A DNA stretch of 49,385 nt from NCBI RefSeq assembly GCF_003207815.1, contig NZ_NKTX01000020.1:1-49385 (forward strand). Direction: 5' to 3'. This stretch comes from Komagataeibacter oboediens. Lineage in GTDB: Bacteria; Pseudomonadota; Alphaproteobacteria; Acetobacterales; Acetobacteraceae. The translations under genes and the position numbers were made by a program. Positions 33,259 through 41,715 of this stretch are shown in pieces (positions within the stretch are counted from its first letter, which is position 1; the number at the start of each line of letters is the position of its first letter). The notes under the pieces were generated by a model that saw nothing but the letters and a program-made list of their open reading frames with translations, ran no database searches and was not told where the DNA came from.

Positions 33259-34182
33259 TCAGGGGGAACCGGCGGTGGCGGCTGGTGCCCCACCCTGCTG
33301 TGCCGGGTTCTTGGCAGGCATGATGTCGTCGCTGCCGCTGGAGCCGGAGACAAGCTGCCACTGCCGCCGGTCATCCTGATAGCGCGACAGGCACATCAGC
33401 AGTGCCTGATATTTTTCCAGCCGCCCCGGATCACTGACCAGTGACAGGCAGGCGGCGCGCAGGTCACTGTCATACCCGGTCCAGTGCGCTGTCAGGGCTG
33501 CCTGGCTTTTCTGTTCGGCGGACACGCATTCGCCATCCGTATCCTGCATTTCGATATGGGCGCGGTCGCAGTTGGCCGCGATGTCATATTGCGGCAGCGT
33601 CAACCTGCGCCCGTGCTGGGTGTCGTAGGGGTGGTGGGCCAGCTTTTCTATATCCACCACCGGGGTCGTCGCATGGGGCGCAGGGGCGGGTTGCAGCGGT
33701 GGTGGCAGGCTTTCGCCGTGCTGGGTTGCATACCGGGCCAGGTCATCAAGTGCTACCAGCGCTCCCTTGACCGAAAACGGTACCGGTTCATGTTCGAAGG
33801 GGATCAGCGCGCCCGTAGCCGCGGCCTTCAGCGCATTGACCAGATCCGGCACGGTATCCGGGTTCAGGTCGCCGCCAGCGGTGTCCCATTTCTGGTTGGT
33901 GCTGAAGATCTGCAGCGCAATGGTGAACTTGCCGATCATGACCATGGCCGTTTCCACCCCCTTGGGGTTGCGGTAACGACCGTGGCGCTGGTGGATGGCA
34001 ATGCCCACGGTACCGCTGGTTGCACGGTAGAACATGATATCCAGCGTACCCTGATGGGACATGACCATGGGTTGGCCGGCTGGTCCGCTATTGGCGAATA
34101 TCCAGTCCGGGTCGGCGGCGTGCGCGTGTGATGTGGCGCAGAGTGTCCCGATTGCCAGGATGGCAGCAGGTAGCAGGCGCAT
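33259..34182 (-). CDS. Secreted protein of unknown function
   Basis: A 307-residue precursor with a signal peptide (MRLLPAAILAIGTLCA, cut near AHA at 22). The N-terminal 140 residues form a probable beta-rich domain (WIFANSG, GTLDIMFYRATSGTVGIAI). A Pro-rich linker leads to a C-terminal part with four cysteines (NCDRAH, GECVSAEQ, AACLSLV, LMCLSRY); its AEQKSQAALTAHW stretch recalls small lysozyme-inhibitor-like or DUF1311-like repeats, though not convincingly. The tail is low-complexity. AAGGAAAGGG precedes the ATG. The product is probably periplasmic. Confidence 0.7.
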   Translation of the reverse strand: MRLLPAAILAIGTLCATSHAHAADPDWIFANSGPAGQPMVMSHQGTLDIMFYRATSGTVGIAIHQRHGRYRNPKGVETAMVMIGKFTIALQIFSTNQKWDTAGGDLNPDTVPDLVNALKAAATGALIPFEHEPVPFSVKGALVALDDLARYATQHGESLPPPLQPAPAPHATTPVVDIEKLAHHPYDTQHGRRLTLPQYDIAANCDRAHIEMQDTDGECVSAEQKSQAALTAHWTGYDSDLRAACLSLVSDPGRLEKYQALLMCLSRYQDDRRQWQLVSGSSGSDDIMPAKNPAQQGGAPAATAGSP

Positions 34183-34550
34183 CCCGGCCCTTTCCTTCCA
34201 GTATCCATGAAATCCCGTTAGTGGCCCCATGATAACGGTGTGATACCGGCAGGCCAATGCCATGTGCACAGGTCGCCCCTGTGGCGGCGGGAAAATGAAA
34301 TTCTTCTTTACTATTATTTTTGCCACCGACATGGCACGCACCACGTTGAAGGGCTGGACATGCTTTGTCGCAGATTGGCCACGATCCCGTGAGATGGTGG
34401 CCCCGTTTCCAGATCGTGGGAACAGACATGCGGGGATTGTCCTTCCATGTCCTGAATTATGACAATATATGTCAGCGTCACGTTAAGGTGATGCTGGAAT
34501 GATCCATCATCCCGATTCGTCGGTCTTTGTTGCAATGGGATTGTCGCAAA
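34183..34550. other. Intergenic, no gene seen
   Basis: A 368-base stretch between divergent secreted-protein genes. It contains TGACAATATATGTCA (34458-34472), an imperfect palindrome that could be a regulator site upstream of the gene at 34551. No convincing small gene was found. Confidence 0.4.
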
Positions 34551-35162
34551 GTGAGCAGGAAACAGATTTTTCTTCTGGGCTGTATGGCATTGATCTCCCT
34601 GCCGGGGATCGCGCTGGCGCAGTCCTATGATGACCGGCCCCGTGCCGTGCCCGTGGCCATGCAGCCGGAAGACGAGAACAGCAGCCCCAGCCCGTCGCAG
34701 ATGCTGGTGGATGAACGCGCGGGTGGATGGGTTGCCATCCACCACACACCCGATGCGGGCGCGCATACTGACCTGTGCATTGCCGGATCGGAAAGTGAGA
34801 TCCTGATGTTCCGCGCCGATGCCGAATCGCTACAGGTGCGCAGTGCCGATGATCACTGGACGCTGGCCAGTGGTGAAAAAGGCGACATGACGGTTACGGT
34901 AGGGACTTACACCCGCGTGTTCCACATGCAGGCCAATGACGCCACGACCCTTGCGGCTGATATCCATGCCGATGACCTTACCCACCTGCTGGATGCCATG
35001 GCGAAGTCGCATGTGGCATTGGTGAAATTTGGCGACCGAACGACGCTGAGCGTCAATCTGGCGGGCAGCATTCCCGTGCTGGACCGTTTCCGGGGCTGCA
35101 CCGAAACCCAGCATTTTGCCGATCTGGGTCAGGGCGCGGGACAGAAGGCATCGCCTTTCTAG
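34551..35162 (+). CDS. Secreted protein of unknown function
   Basis: A 203-residue precursor. The start is GTG at 34551 (VSRKQIFLLGCMALISLPG), giving a signal peptide ending ALA at about 23. The mature protein is beta-rich, with VAIHHTPDAGAHTDLCIAG, RSADDHWTLASGEKGDMTVTVGTY and a later RGCTETQHF; two cysteines could pair. It resembles small periplasmic proteins seen beside other orphans in this window, without a recognised domain. TTG codons further upstream (34527) are less likely starts, as they would add a non-signal segment. Confidence 0.65.
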   Translation: MSRKQIFLLGCMALISLPGIALAQSYDDRPRAVPVAMQPEDENSSPSPSQMLVDERAGGWVAIHHTPDAGAHTDLCIAGSESEILMFRADAESLQVRSADDHWTLASGEKGDMTVTVGTYTRVFHMQANDATTLAADIHADDLTHLLDAMAKSHVALVKFGDRTTLSVNLAGSIPVLDRFRGCTETQHFADLGQGAGQKASPF

Positions 35163-35178
35163 GTAAATGGGAACAGAA

Positions 35179-35226
35179 GTATCCGGGTGCCGTCTCTGTC
35201 GAAAAAGGCCTTACCAGAAACGCCTT
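35179..35226 (+). repeat. Two-hairpin intergenic repeat, copy f (truncated)
   Basis: GTATCCGGGTGCCGTCTCTG, then TCGAAAAAGG and ACCAGAAACGCC: only the first hairpin and the end motif remain, with decayed pairing. It lies between convergent genes. Confidence 0.6.
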
Positions 35227-35256
35227 TATAATCTGCGGGATGTTCCACAGGCAGGC

Positions 35257-36108
35257 TCAGTGCTCTGCAGGATGGGGCGCCACACCGGCCTGCTGGCGGG
35301 TGCAGCGGTGCCAGCGGTCAGGTAGCGCGTGGCCGTAATAGAACCCGCGCTTGAGGATGTTTTGCACCAGCCGCAGGCCCGGATTGGCGGCAAAATACAA
35401 TGCGCGTTCCAGACCGGTGGTGGTGGGTGCGCTGACAAAGCGGGCATTGCCGATATAGGACGGGAATTCCCCGTTTTCCCGCGCCAGTCCAGGCCAGACG
35501 CTCAGTGCGCCAAGTCCGGTTTTCCACGGCTGTCCCATTAATGTGTCGATCGGGGTGGCGGTGTAATGCAGGCAGCGCAGGATCTTGCGTGCGCCGGACG
35601 GGCTGACCAGATAGGCATGTGCCCCGCCGGGCGTGGTGGAAATACGCGTCAGCCAGTAGTTCCGGCCCAGGGGCACAAGTTTGCGCTGCAGGCGGGTGGC
35701 GTGCTTGGCGTCGCCGAAAAAACGCACGAACTCCCATTCATCCCGTCGCTGCATCAGGGCACGCACCACATACGGCCAGTCGGGGGAGAGCAGGACATCG
35801 TCCTCCAGAACGATCCATGGCCTGTCTTTCGCCGCGATCTGCTGCAGGGCTTTCTTGTGTGACAGCAGGCAGGCGATCTCGCCGGGATACAGGTCCTTGC
35901 CCATGAAAATCCGCCGCCTGCACCGATTGTATATCCCGTAATCACGTTCGGTCAGGCTGGTGGCGTCAACCGCATTCATAAATTCAAAATCAAGACCGAA
36001 ACCTGCCAGTTGTCGGGTTAATAATTCCCGGCGCTGTATGGCATGTGGCAGGCTGATAATGAGGATATGGGGAAATCTATATTCCTGATCATGTGGTCGT
36101 GGATGCAT
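35257..36108 (-). CDS. Glycosyltransferase family 25 protein
   Basis: A 283-residue glycosyltransferase of the GT25 (LPS biosynthesis) family. Signature parts: ILIISLPHAIQRRELLTRQL near residue 15, GEIACLLSHKKALQQI near 76, WIVLEDDVLL near 98 (the DxD-like acidic motif) and GAHAYLVSPSGARKIL near 161, ending with PIDTLMGQPWK. GT25 enzymes add sugars such as galactose to LPS core or glycoproteins. The start at 36108 lacks a clear ribosome site; the upstream DNA is AT-rich. It lies near rfbBA on the same strand, separated by one opposite-strand gene, so a surface-polysaccharide role fits. Confidence 0.88.
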   Translation of the reverse strand: MHPRPHDQEYRFPHILIISLPHAIQRRELLTRQLAGFGLDFEFMNAVDATSLTERDYGIYNRCRRRIFMGKDLYPGEIACLLSHKKALQQIAAKDRPWIVLEDDVLLSPDWPYVVRALMQRRDEWEFVRFFGDAKHATRLQRKLVPLGRNYWLTRISTTPGGAHAYLVSPSGARKILRCLHYTATPIDTLMGQPWKTGLGALSVWPGLARENGEFPSYIGNARFVSAPTTTGLERALYFAANPGLRLVQNILKRGFYYGHALPDRWHRCTRQQAGVAPHPAEH

Positions 36109-36458
36109 TTTTATTTTCAGATCATTGATTCTATATCAGTAATATCTTGACATAACCACTTGACAGGAACGGATCGCGGCACACTAGCGATGCTGCCCCC
36201 TGAAGGATAGAGATATATTCGTGGGTTCCATTGCCGCATCTTCCCCTGCCGTGACCTGTTTTCCTGCAGATGGCAGGGCATATGGCGTGCTGCATGTGCC
36301 CGGATATGACCTGGGTTGCGGCCGGCGGGACAGTCCCCGGTTGCGCATGCATGGCAGCCCGCACGCTGGGCTGTGGTGACAACGGGCGTGTGTATGGCAA
36401 ACATTCTTCCTTTCCGGATTGTCAGCGCTGGCTGACCTGCAGAAAAGGAAGACAGGAC
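36109..36458. other. Intergenic, AT-rich near the GT25 start
   Basis: A 350-base divergent region. The first 80 bases are unusually AT-rich and probably hold the GT25 promoter. No small gene with a good ribosome site was seen. Confidence 0.4.
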
Positions 36459-36998
36459 GTGAGGGGACGTTTTCATCTTGGCGCGCTGGCTGGCGGGCTG
36501 GCCATCATCGCGGCGGGAACAGTCTTGGCACCCGCCATGGCGCGGGAGACAAAGGCACGCCATGATGCTGCCCCCGCCCCGGTCGCGACGCTGGATGTGG
36601 CGGCGTTCCAGACGCAGGCGGCGCAGTATGTTGGCAAGCCGGTGCGGATTGAGGGGTGTTACATTACCTCGGCCAATTCAGGCGGGGCGGATTGCGCGGC
36701 CTTCCGTATTGCTGATCTGCCGGGACAGGTGGACTGGAACGGTGCGGTGCCGCTTGATGGCCCGACAATGGAGGAATCCTCCTTTCGCAAGGCCCAGCAG
36801 ATCTGCGGTGACACGGGCAAGCATGAACAGTGCCAGGCCGAGGTCAGTGGCGTGGTGTACGACCCGTTCGGGGATATGGGAGTGCAGGGGCAGCGTAATT
36901 TTGAACTGCGCAATGCCCGGATTCACTGGCTGGCGGAACCGGCGCCACATAAGGCGGATCATCGCCATGTGGGTAATGAACGCTCCGCGTCCCGCTAA
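36459..36998 (+). CDS. Exported protein of unknown function
   Basis: A 179-residue precursor starting at GTG 36459 (VRGRFHLGALAGGLAI), with a signal peptide ending AMA at about 30. The mature part, with YVGKPVRIEGCYITSANSGG and a later CQAEVSGVVYDP, has strand patterns like small OB-fold proteins of the periplasm. Four cysteines (GCYI, DCAAF, ICGD, QCQAE) could form disulfides. AAGGAAGACAGGA precedes the start. The function is unknown. Confidence 0.65.
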   Translation: MRGRFHLGALAGGLAIIAAGTVLAPAMARETKARHDAAPAPVATLDVAAFQTQAAQYVGKPVRIEGCYITSANSGGADCAAFRIADLPGQVDWNGAVPLDGPTMEESSFRKAQQICGDTGKHEQCQAEVSGVVYDPFGDMGVQGQRNFELRNARIHWLAEPAPHKADHRHVGNERSASR

Positions 36999-37105
36999 CG
37001 GGCAGATTGCAAGCTGGCATGGGGATACCGTTTCTCCATGGCCAGATGGGGTGGCCCAGCCGCTCAACTGTCATGAACGCCTGCAGGTTGCCTGAAAAAG
37101 ACCAT

Positions 37106-37161
37106 GGATAAAAACAGGAGTCCCTTGGTGTCGCCTTTTTTCAAAAAGGCGGCGTTTCTGG
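37106..37161 (+). repeat. Two-hairpin intergenic repeat, copy g (truncated)
   Basis: GATAAAAACAGGAGTCCCTTGG, then TGTCGCCTTTTTTCAAAAAGG and CGGCGTTTCTGG: the first hairpin is intact, the second is lost. It lies between convergent genes. Confidence 0.8.
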
Positions 37162-37183
37162 TTAGCCGATCTTTTTTATCCCT

Positions 37184-38098
37184 TCACGCCTGCGGTTGGT
37201 CGACCAGACGCAGCATGTAGCCCAGTTCCGTCTTGGCCATCCGTTTTGCCTGCGCCAGCAGGGCATCGCGATCGATAAACCCCATACGGAACGCGACTTC
37301 GGTAGGCGACCCGACCAGCATGCCCTGACGGGACTGGATGGTCTGCACGAAATTGCCAGCCTGCATCAGGCTGTCGGGCATGCCGGCATCCAGCCAGGCG
37401 CAGCCGCGTCCCAACTGGTCAACATCCAGCGTGCCTTCTTCCAGATAAATCCTGTTGAGGTCCGTGATTTCCAGTTCACCGCGCGCGCTGGGCCGGACCC
37501 GGCGTGCGAATTCCGTCACGCGGTGATCGTAAAAATACAGTCCGGTCACAGCCCAATTGGAATCGGGCTTTTCAGGTTTCTCGACAATATTCAGCGCGCG
37601 AGCGTTTCTGTCGAACGAGACGACGCCATAGCGTTCAGGATCACGCACCTGATAGGCGAAAACGGTCGCCCCGTTCGCCTGCTGCGCCCGTTGCGCCGCT
37701 GCCTGCAGCAGACTGCTCAGATGATCGGCAAAAATCAGGTTGTCACCCAGCGCCAGTGCACACGGCGCGCCATCAATCCAGTCTTCCCCGATGATGAATG
37801 CCTGCGCCAGCCCATCGGGCGCGGGCTGGACACGGTAGGTAAAACGGACCCCGAACTGCGATCCATCGCGCAGCAGTCGCTGGAACTGCGGCATGTCCTG
37901 CGGGGTGGCGATGATCAGGATATCCCGAATCCCTGCCAGCATCAGGGTGGTCAGGGGATAATAGATCATCGGTTTGTCATAGACGGGCAGCAACTGCTTG
38001 GATGTGGCAATCGTCATCGGGTGCAGGCGTGTCCCGGAACCACCGGCCAGCAGGATTCCCTTCATCGGCCGGGTGTGTGTGGCGGATATGGCTGTCAT
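37184..38098 (-). CDS. rfbA: Glucose-1-phosphate thymidylyltransferase RfbA
   Basis: RfbA (RmlA) makes dTDP-glucose from dTTP and glucose 1-phosphate, the first step to dTDP-rhamnose and related sugars. The 304-residue protein has the nucleotidyltransferase signature [16 protein letters not shown] near residue 13, then [73 protein letters not shown] and the terminal [14 protein letters not shown] at 38098 overlaps the rfbB stop (ATGA) by four bases, showing a coupled rfbBA operon. The frame is open further upstream inside rfbB but is not family-like there. Confidence 0.97.
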   Translation of the reverse strand: MTAISATHTRPMKGILLAGGSGTRLHPMTIATSKQLLPVYDKPMIYYPLTTLMLAGIRDILIIATPQDMPQFQRLLRDGSQFGVRFTYRVQPAPDGLAQAFIIGEDWIDGAPCALALGDNLIFADHLSSLLQAAAQRAQQANGATVFAYQVRDPERYGVVSFDRNARALNIVEKPEKPDSNWAVTGLYFYDHRVTEFARRVRPSARGELEITDLNRIYLEEGTLDVDQLGRGCAWLDAGMPDSLMQAGNFVQTIQSRQGMLVGSPTEVAFRMGFIDRDALLAQAKRMAKTELGYMLRLVDQPQA

Positions 38099-39159
38099 GC
38101 CCGGGTTCCCAGTCTGTGGCCTGTGTAGTGCTGCGCACGGATGTTTTCCCACCACGCACGGTTGTCCAGATACCACTGGACCGTGTGGCGGATGCCGGTT
38201 TCGAAATCATGCCGTGCGGTCCACCCCAGCGCGTGTTCGGCGTGGGTGGGATCAATTTCATAACGGAAATCATGGCCCGGACGGTCGGCGACAAAGCGGA
38301 TCAGACGGTCACGCGGGCCATCGGGGTCCGGCACCAGTTCGTCCAGCACGTTACAGATGGTCCTGACGACCTGCAGGTTCGTGCGGGGCTGGCGTGCGCC
38401 AATGGCGTAGGTTTCCCCCGGTTTCCCGTGTTCGATGGCCCGGACAAGGGCTTCGGCATGGTCTTCGACAAGCAGCCAGTCGCGGATGTTTTCGCCCCGG
38501 CCGTAAACCGGCAGGTCCTTTCCTTCGATGGCATTGATGGTAACAAGCGGGATCAGCTTTTCGGGGAAATGCCAGATCCCGTAGTTATTCGTCGTATTGG
38601 TGACAAAAGTGGGCAGGCCATAGGTATGGTGCCATGCCCGCACGATATGGTCGGACGCCGCCTTGGACGCGGAATAGGGGCTGCGTGGATCATAGGATGT
38701 GGTTTCGGTAAAGGGTGGATCACCCGCATCCAGATGCCCGAAAACCTCATCGGTCGAGATATGATGGAAACGAAATGCCTTCCGGCGGGCGGTATCCAGC
38801 CCCTGCCAGTACGCATGCGCTGCGTCCAGCAATGTATAGGTGCCCATTACATTGGTCTGCATGAACACGCCCGGCCCGTCGATGGAGCGGTCCACATGGC
38901 TTTCCGCCGCAAGGTGCATGACGGCATCAGGCTGGTGGGTATCAAACAGGCGCTTCATGGCCGCAGCGTCAAGAATGCTGGTGCGAACGTGGTGGTAACG
39001 GTTGCTGGACGCAACCTGTGCCACCGTTTCGGGTGATGCGGCATAGGTCATGCAGTCGACATTGATGACACTGTGCGCTGTCCTGTGGATCAGATGCCGC
39101 ACCACGGCTGAACCGATAAAACCGCAGCCTCCGGTCAATAATATTTTTAATGTATTCAT
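38095..39159 (-). CDS. rfbB: dTDP-glucose 4,6-dehydratase RfbB
   Basis: RfbB (RmlB) converts dTDP-glucose to dTDP-4-keto-6-deoxyglucose using bound NAD+. The 354-residue extended SDR has the Rossmann motif [12 protein letters not shown] near residue 8, [15 protein letters not shown] near 82, catalytic STDEVFG near 130, [10 protein letters not shown] (YxxxK) near 160 and [16 protein letters not shown] near 190. Relatives commonly have YG plus PYQFPEKL at the last site. It is the first gene of the rfbBA pair; rfbC and rfbD are not in the window. The product pool may feed the nearby GT25 glycosyltransferase or other surface glycan enzymes. Confidence 0.97.
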   Translation of the reverse strand: MNTLKILLTGGCGFIGSAVVRHLIHRTAHSVINVDCMTYAASPETVAQVASSNRYHHVRTSILDAAAMKRLFDTHQPDAVMHLAAESHVDRSIDGPGVFMQTNVMGTYTLLDAAHAYWQGLDTARRKAFRFHHISTDEVFGHLDAGDPPFTETTSYDPRSPYSASKAASDHIVRAWHHTYGLPTFVTNTTNNYGIWHFPEKLIPLVTINAIEGKDLPVYGRGENIRDWLLVEDHAEALVRAIEHGKPGETYAIGARQPRTNLQVVRTICNVLDELVPDPDGPRDRLIRFVADRPGHDFRYEIDPTHAEHALGWTARHDFETGIRHTVQWYLDNRAWWENIRAQHYTGHRLGTRA

Positions 39160-39764
39160 ATAGATGTTCGATTCAAATTCGGTATTGACCTGACCGTTGC
39201 GGCCAGAGTGTGCCCATAAAGACCCGTCAGCCGGTGGCGCGGGCCATCCGGTTACGCGACGCAGTATCGACGATGATGGTTAACCATTCCCTATGGGGAG
39301 CATCGATCTGTGGGACGAAGGGACGACAGCGCGATGTGACGGGCGTGCGCATGGGGACGCACGTGGTGGTCACGGCCCCGAAGTGGCGGCGTCCAGACGC
39401 GGGCGATAGGCTTATGTGGATTGAGGAGCAGACTGTCCCGGCCCGTTCAGGCAGGGCGGGGCATATGGCCGACCTGTCAGGGCTGGTGCATCAAAACGGC
39501 ATGATGGCCCGGCGTGCAGGCGACAGCCGCCCGTAAGGTCTGGCAGGGCCGTCCGTGCCGGGACGGGAAACATGGATGATGTCAGGTGCAGGTCAGCAGG
39601 CCCGTGCGGGGGATGTGCAGATGGTGATGGGACTACATATCACGTAACGCCCATGTTCACCGGGTAGCGCAACCAATACGGCATGAGGCGCAGGACGCTG
39701 TGCCGGCTTTCTGCCATGACCGCCTGTCCGCAACGCGTGGTCCTGCGGCCGGGGATATTATTCC
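39160..39764. other. Long intergenic region, no firm gene
   Basis: About 600 bases upstream of rfbB. An open frame on the plus strand (GTG 39210 to 39536, 108 residues) has no ribosome site and no family-like sequence, so I did not call it. Its N-terminal side must hold the rfbBA promoter. Confidence 0.4.
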
Positions 39765-39944
39765 TTATCCGGCGTGCCCAAGCAGGTGCGACAGCAGGGT
39801 AAATATCCCGCCGCACAGGACACTGCCCATGACGACCATGGGCACGATCCACATCTCGCGCATAATGCTTTTCGCATGGTCCACGGCACGGCGTGTCTGG
39901 ACGCTGCGTGCGGAGGGCATTGGCGTATTGATCATGGTTGTCAT
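39765..39944 (-). CDS. 59-residue small membrane protein
   Basis: MTTMINTPMPSARSVQTRRA is followed by VDHAKSIMREM and a hydrophobic helix WIVPMVVMGSVLCGGIFTLL, ending SHLLGHAG. One transmembrane segment is likely. The ribosome site is weak (GGGAC at about eight bases). The coding character is good, with a cytosolic basic part and clean stop. I do not recognise the family. Confidence 0.55.
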   Translation of the reverse strand: MTTMINTPMPSARSVQTRRAVDHAKSIMREMWIVPMVVMGSVLCGGIFTLLSHLLGHAG

Positions 39945-40215
39945 GGCGTGACGTCCCGGGGTGCTGAGGCCCCAAAAAAGCGACTGCGGTTCGTGACCGG
40001 TGGCGCGTAATGCAGACAGGATCGAACCCTGTCAAGCAGGAAAATTCATCCCATCCGGAGAGGGCACGGTCATCACGTAAAAAAGGCCAGTTGGCCGCCG
40101 TTTTTTCCACGGGATATGCTTTTCATGCGTAGCGGCGTTGCGGGCCGTGTCGGGATGCCCGATAAGATCCGTTTGGCCATGCGAAACTGGCCGTCCTTAC
40201 GACGGGATTCCCTGC

Positions 40216-41616
40216 ATGACTCCGTTCGCGCTGATTCTGACCGGCATCGGTTCCATTGCCGTTCTGCTTCTGCTGATTTTGCGGATGCGGCTGCATCCTT
40301 TCGTTGCCCTGCTGGTTGTGGCGGTGGGGGTGGCGCTGCTGACCGGCATGCCGGTGGCAAAGCTGGCCGACGCGGTCCAGGGCAGCATGGGCCGCACCAT
40401 GGGGCATATTGCCATTATCGTGGCGCTTGGGGCGATGATCGGGCGGATGATCGACCTTTCGGGCGGGGCCGCCGTGGTGGCGCGTGGACTGGTGCGCCGC
40501 GTAGGAGCTGCGCATGTGCCACTGGCGCTGGTCATTTCCGCCTTCGGTGTGGGTATTCCGGTCTTTTTTGAAGTGGGCGTCATCATGCTCATGCCGCTGG
40601 TCTATGGCATGGCGCGGCAGACGGGGCGGCCGCCTGCGGTGTTCGGCATTCCCATGGCGGTGACCATGCTGACGGTGCATGCGCTGCTGCCCCCCCATCC
40701 GGGCGCGGTTGCGGTTGCGGCGGCGCTGGATGTGGGGGCGGGGCACATGCTGCTGCTTGGCCTGCCGCTGGCGGCGGTGGTCACCGTGCTGACCTATGTG
40801 CTGACGCGCCCGATCATGGCACAGCCCTTTGGCTGCTCACCCGACATCCGCGCCGTGGTGGATGAGGCGCGTGATGCGGTACGGAACCATGACGCGGCGG
40901 ATGGACCCGCACGCCTGTTCCTGCAGGCAGGCCAGCACCGGCCGGTCGGCATGGGGGAAGTCATTACGGTCATTGCCGTGCCGGTGGTGCTGATGGTGGC
41001 GGGTACGCTGGCGGGGGAACTCATGCAGCCGGGCCGCCTGCGTTCGGTACTGGTCTTTGCGGGGATTCCCTTTGTTGCCCTTGGGCTGGATGTCATGCTG
41101 TGCGCGTGGCTGCTGGGGCTGCGGCGGGGGCTGGCGCTGGCTACGGTGTCCGACGTGGTGGCCGCAGCCCTGCCGGGGACGGCCATCATCATCCTGATTA
41201 CCGGCGCGGGCGGCGCTTTCGCACAGGTGCTGGTGGGCAGCGGTGTGGGTGATGCGCTGGGCGGGCTGCTGGCGGCCAGCGGGCTGCCGCTGCTGGTGCT
41301 GGCCTTTGTCCTGACCATGATCCTGCGTGTGGCGCAGGGGCCGACCACCGTGGCGCTGATGACCACGGCGGGCATTCTTGGCCCCATGATCGGGCGGCTG
41401 CACCTGGACCAGACGCATCTGGCCCTTGTGGCGCTGGCCATGGGGGCGGGCGGCATGGCGCTGTCGCATGTCAATGACGCGGGGTTCTGGATCGTGACCC
41501 GTATGTGCGGCGTCAGCGTGCGCGAAGGCCTGCAGAGCTGGAGCATCATGACGCTGGTCGCCGCCCTGCTGGTCTTCGCTGGTGTCGCAACGATGTGGGC
41601 GGTGCTGCCTGCCTGA
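40216..41616 (+). CDS. GntP-family gluconate permease
   Basis: A 466-residue inner-membrane transporter of the gluconate:proton symporter family, with about twelve hydrophobic segments. Family features: LRMRLHPFVALLVVAVGVAL near residue 24, GRTMGHIAIIVALGAMIGRMIDLSGGA near 58, FGVGIPVFFEVGVIMLMPL near 112, VHALLPPHPGAVAVA near 156, and the late SHVNDAGFWIV. Gluconate is a main extracellular product of glucose oxidation in acetic acid bacteria, so uptake by this protein fits; other sugar acids are possible. ATG at 40216 follows GGGA; the longer frame from 40138 is not membrane-like. It converges with the uvrA-like gene. Confidence 0.93.
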   Translation: MTPFALILTGIGSIAVLLLLILRMRLHPFVALLVVAVGVALLTGMPVAKLADAVQGSMGRTMGHIAIIVALGAMIGRMIDLSGGAAVVARGLVRRVGAAHVPLALVISAFGVGIPVFFEVGVIMLMPLVYGMARQTGRPPAVFGIPMAVTMLTVHALLPPHPGAVAVAAALDVGAGHMLLLGLPLAAVVTVLTYVLTRPIMAQPFGCSPDIRAVVDEARDAVRNHDAADGPARLFLQAGQHRPVGMGEVITVIAVPVVLMVAGTLAGELMQPGRLRSVLVFAGIPFVALGLDVMLCAWLLGLRRGLALATVSDVVAAALPGTAIIILITGAGGAFAQVLVGSGVGDALGGLLAASGLPLLVLAFVLTMILRVAQGPTTVALMTTAGILGPMIGRLHLDQTHLALVALAMGAGGMALSHVNDAGFWIVTRMCGVSVREGLQSWSIMTLVAALLVFAGVATMWAVLPA

Positions 41617-41626
41617 TCGGCATAGG

Positions 41627-41706
41627 TAATAAAAATTTTGGGTGCCGCCTTTTTTAAAAGGCGGCGTTCTTCGCAGCTTTTTGAAAAAAGCTTCACACAA
41701 AACTTC
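41627..41706 (+). repeat. Two-hairpin intergenic repeat, copy h
   Basis: A complete copy: ATAAAAATTTTGGGTGCCGCC, a TTTTTTAAAA centre and GGCGGCG, then GCAGCTTTTTGAAAAAAGC and CACACAAAACTTCT. It lies between the convergent permease and uvrA-like genes. Confidence 0.92.
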
Positions 41707-41715
41707 TGGTGGTTT

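Noticed and set aside
34458-34472. Palindrome TGACAATATATGTCA
   Set aside because: It could be a regulator site, but there is no second copy and no known consensus match, so it is only mentioned in the intergenic entry.
39210-39536. A 108-codon open frame starting at GTG upstream of rfbB
   Set aside because: No Shine-Dalgarno sequence and irregular composition; left as intergenic.
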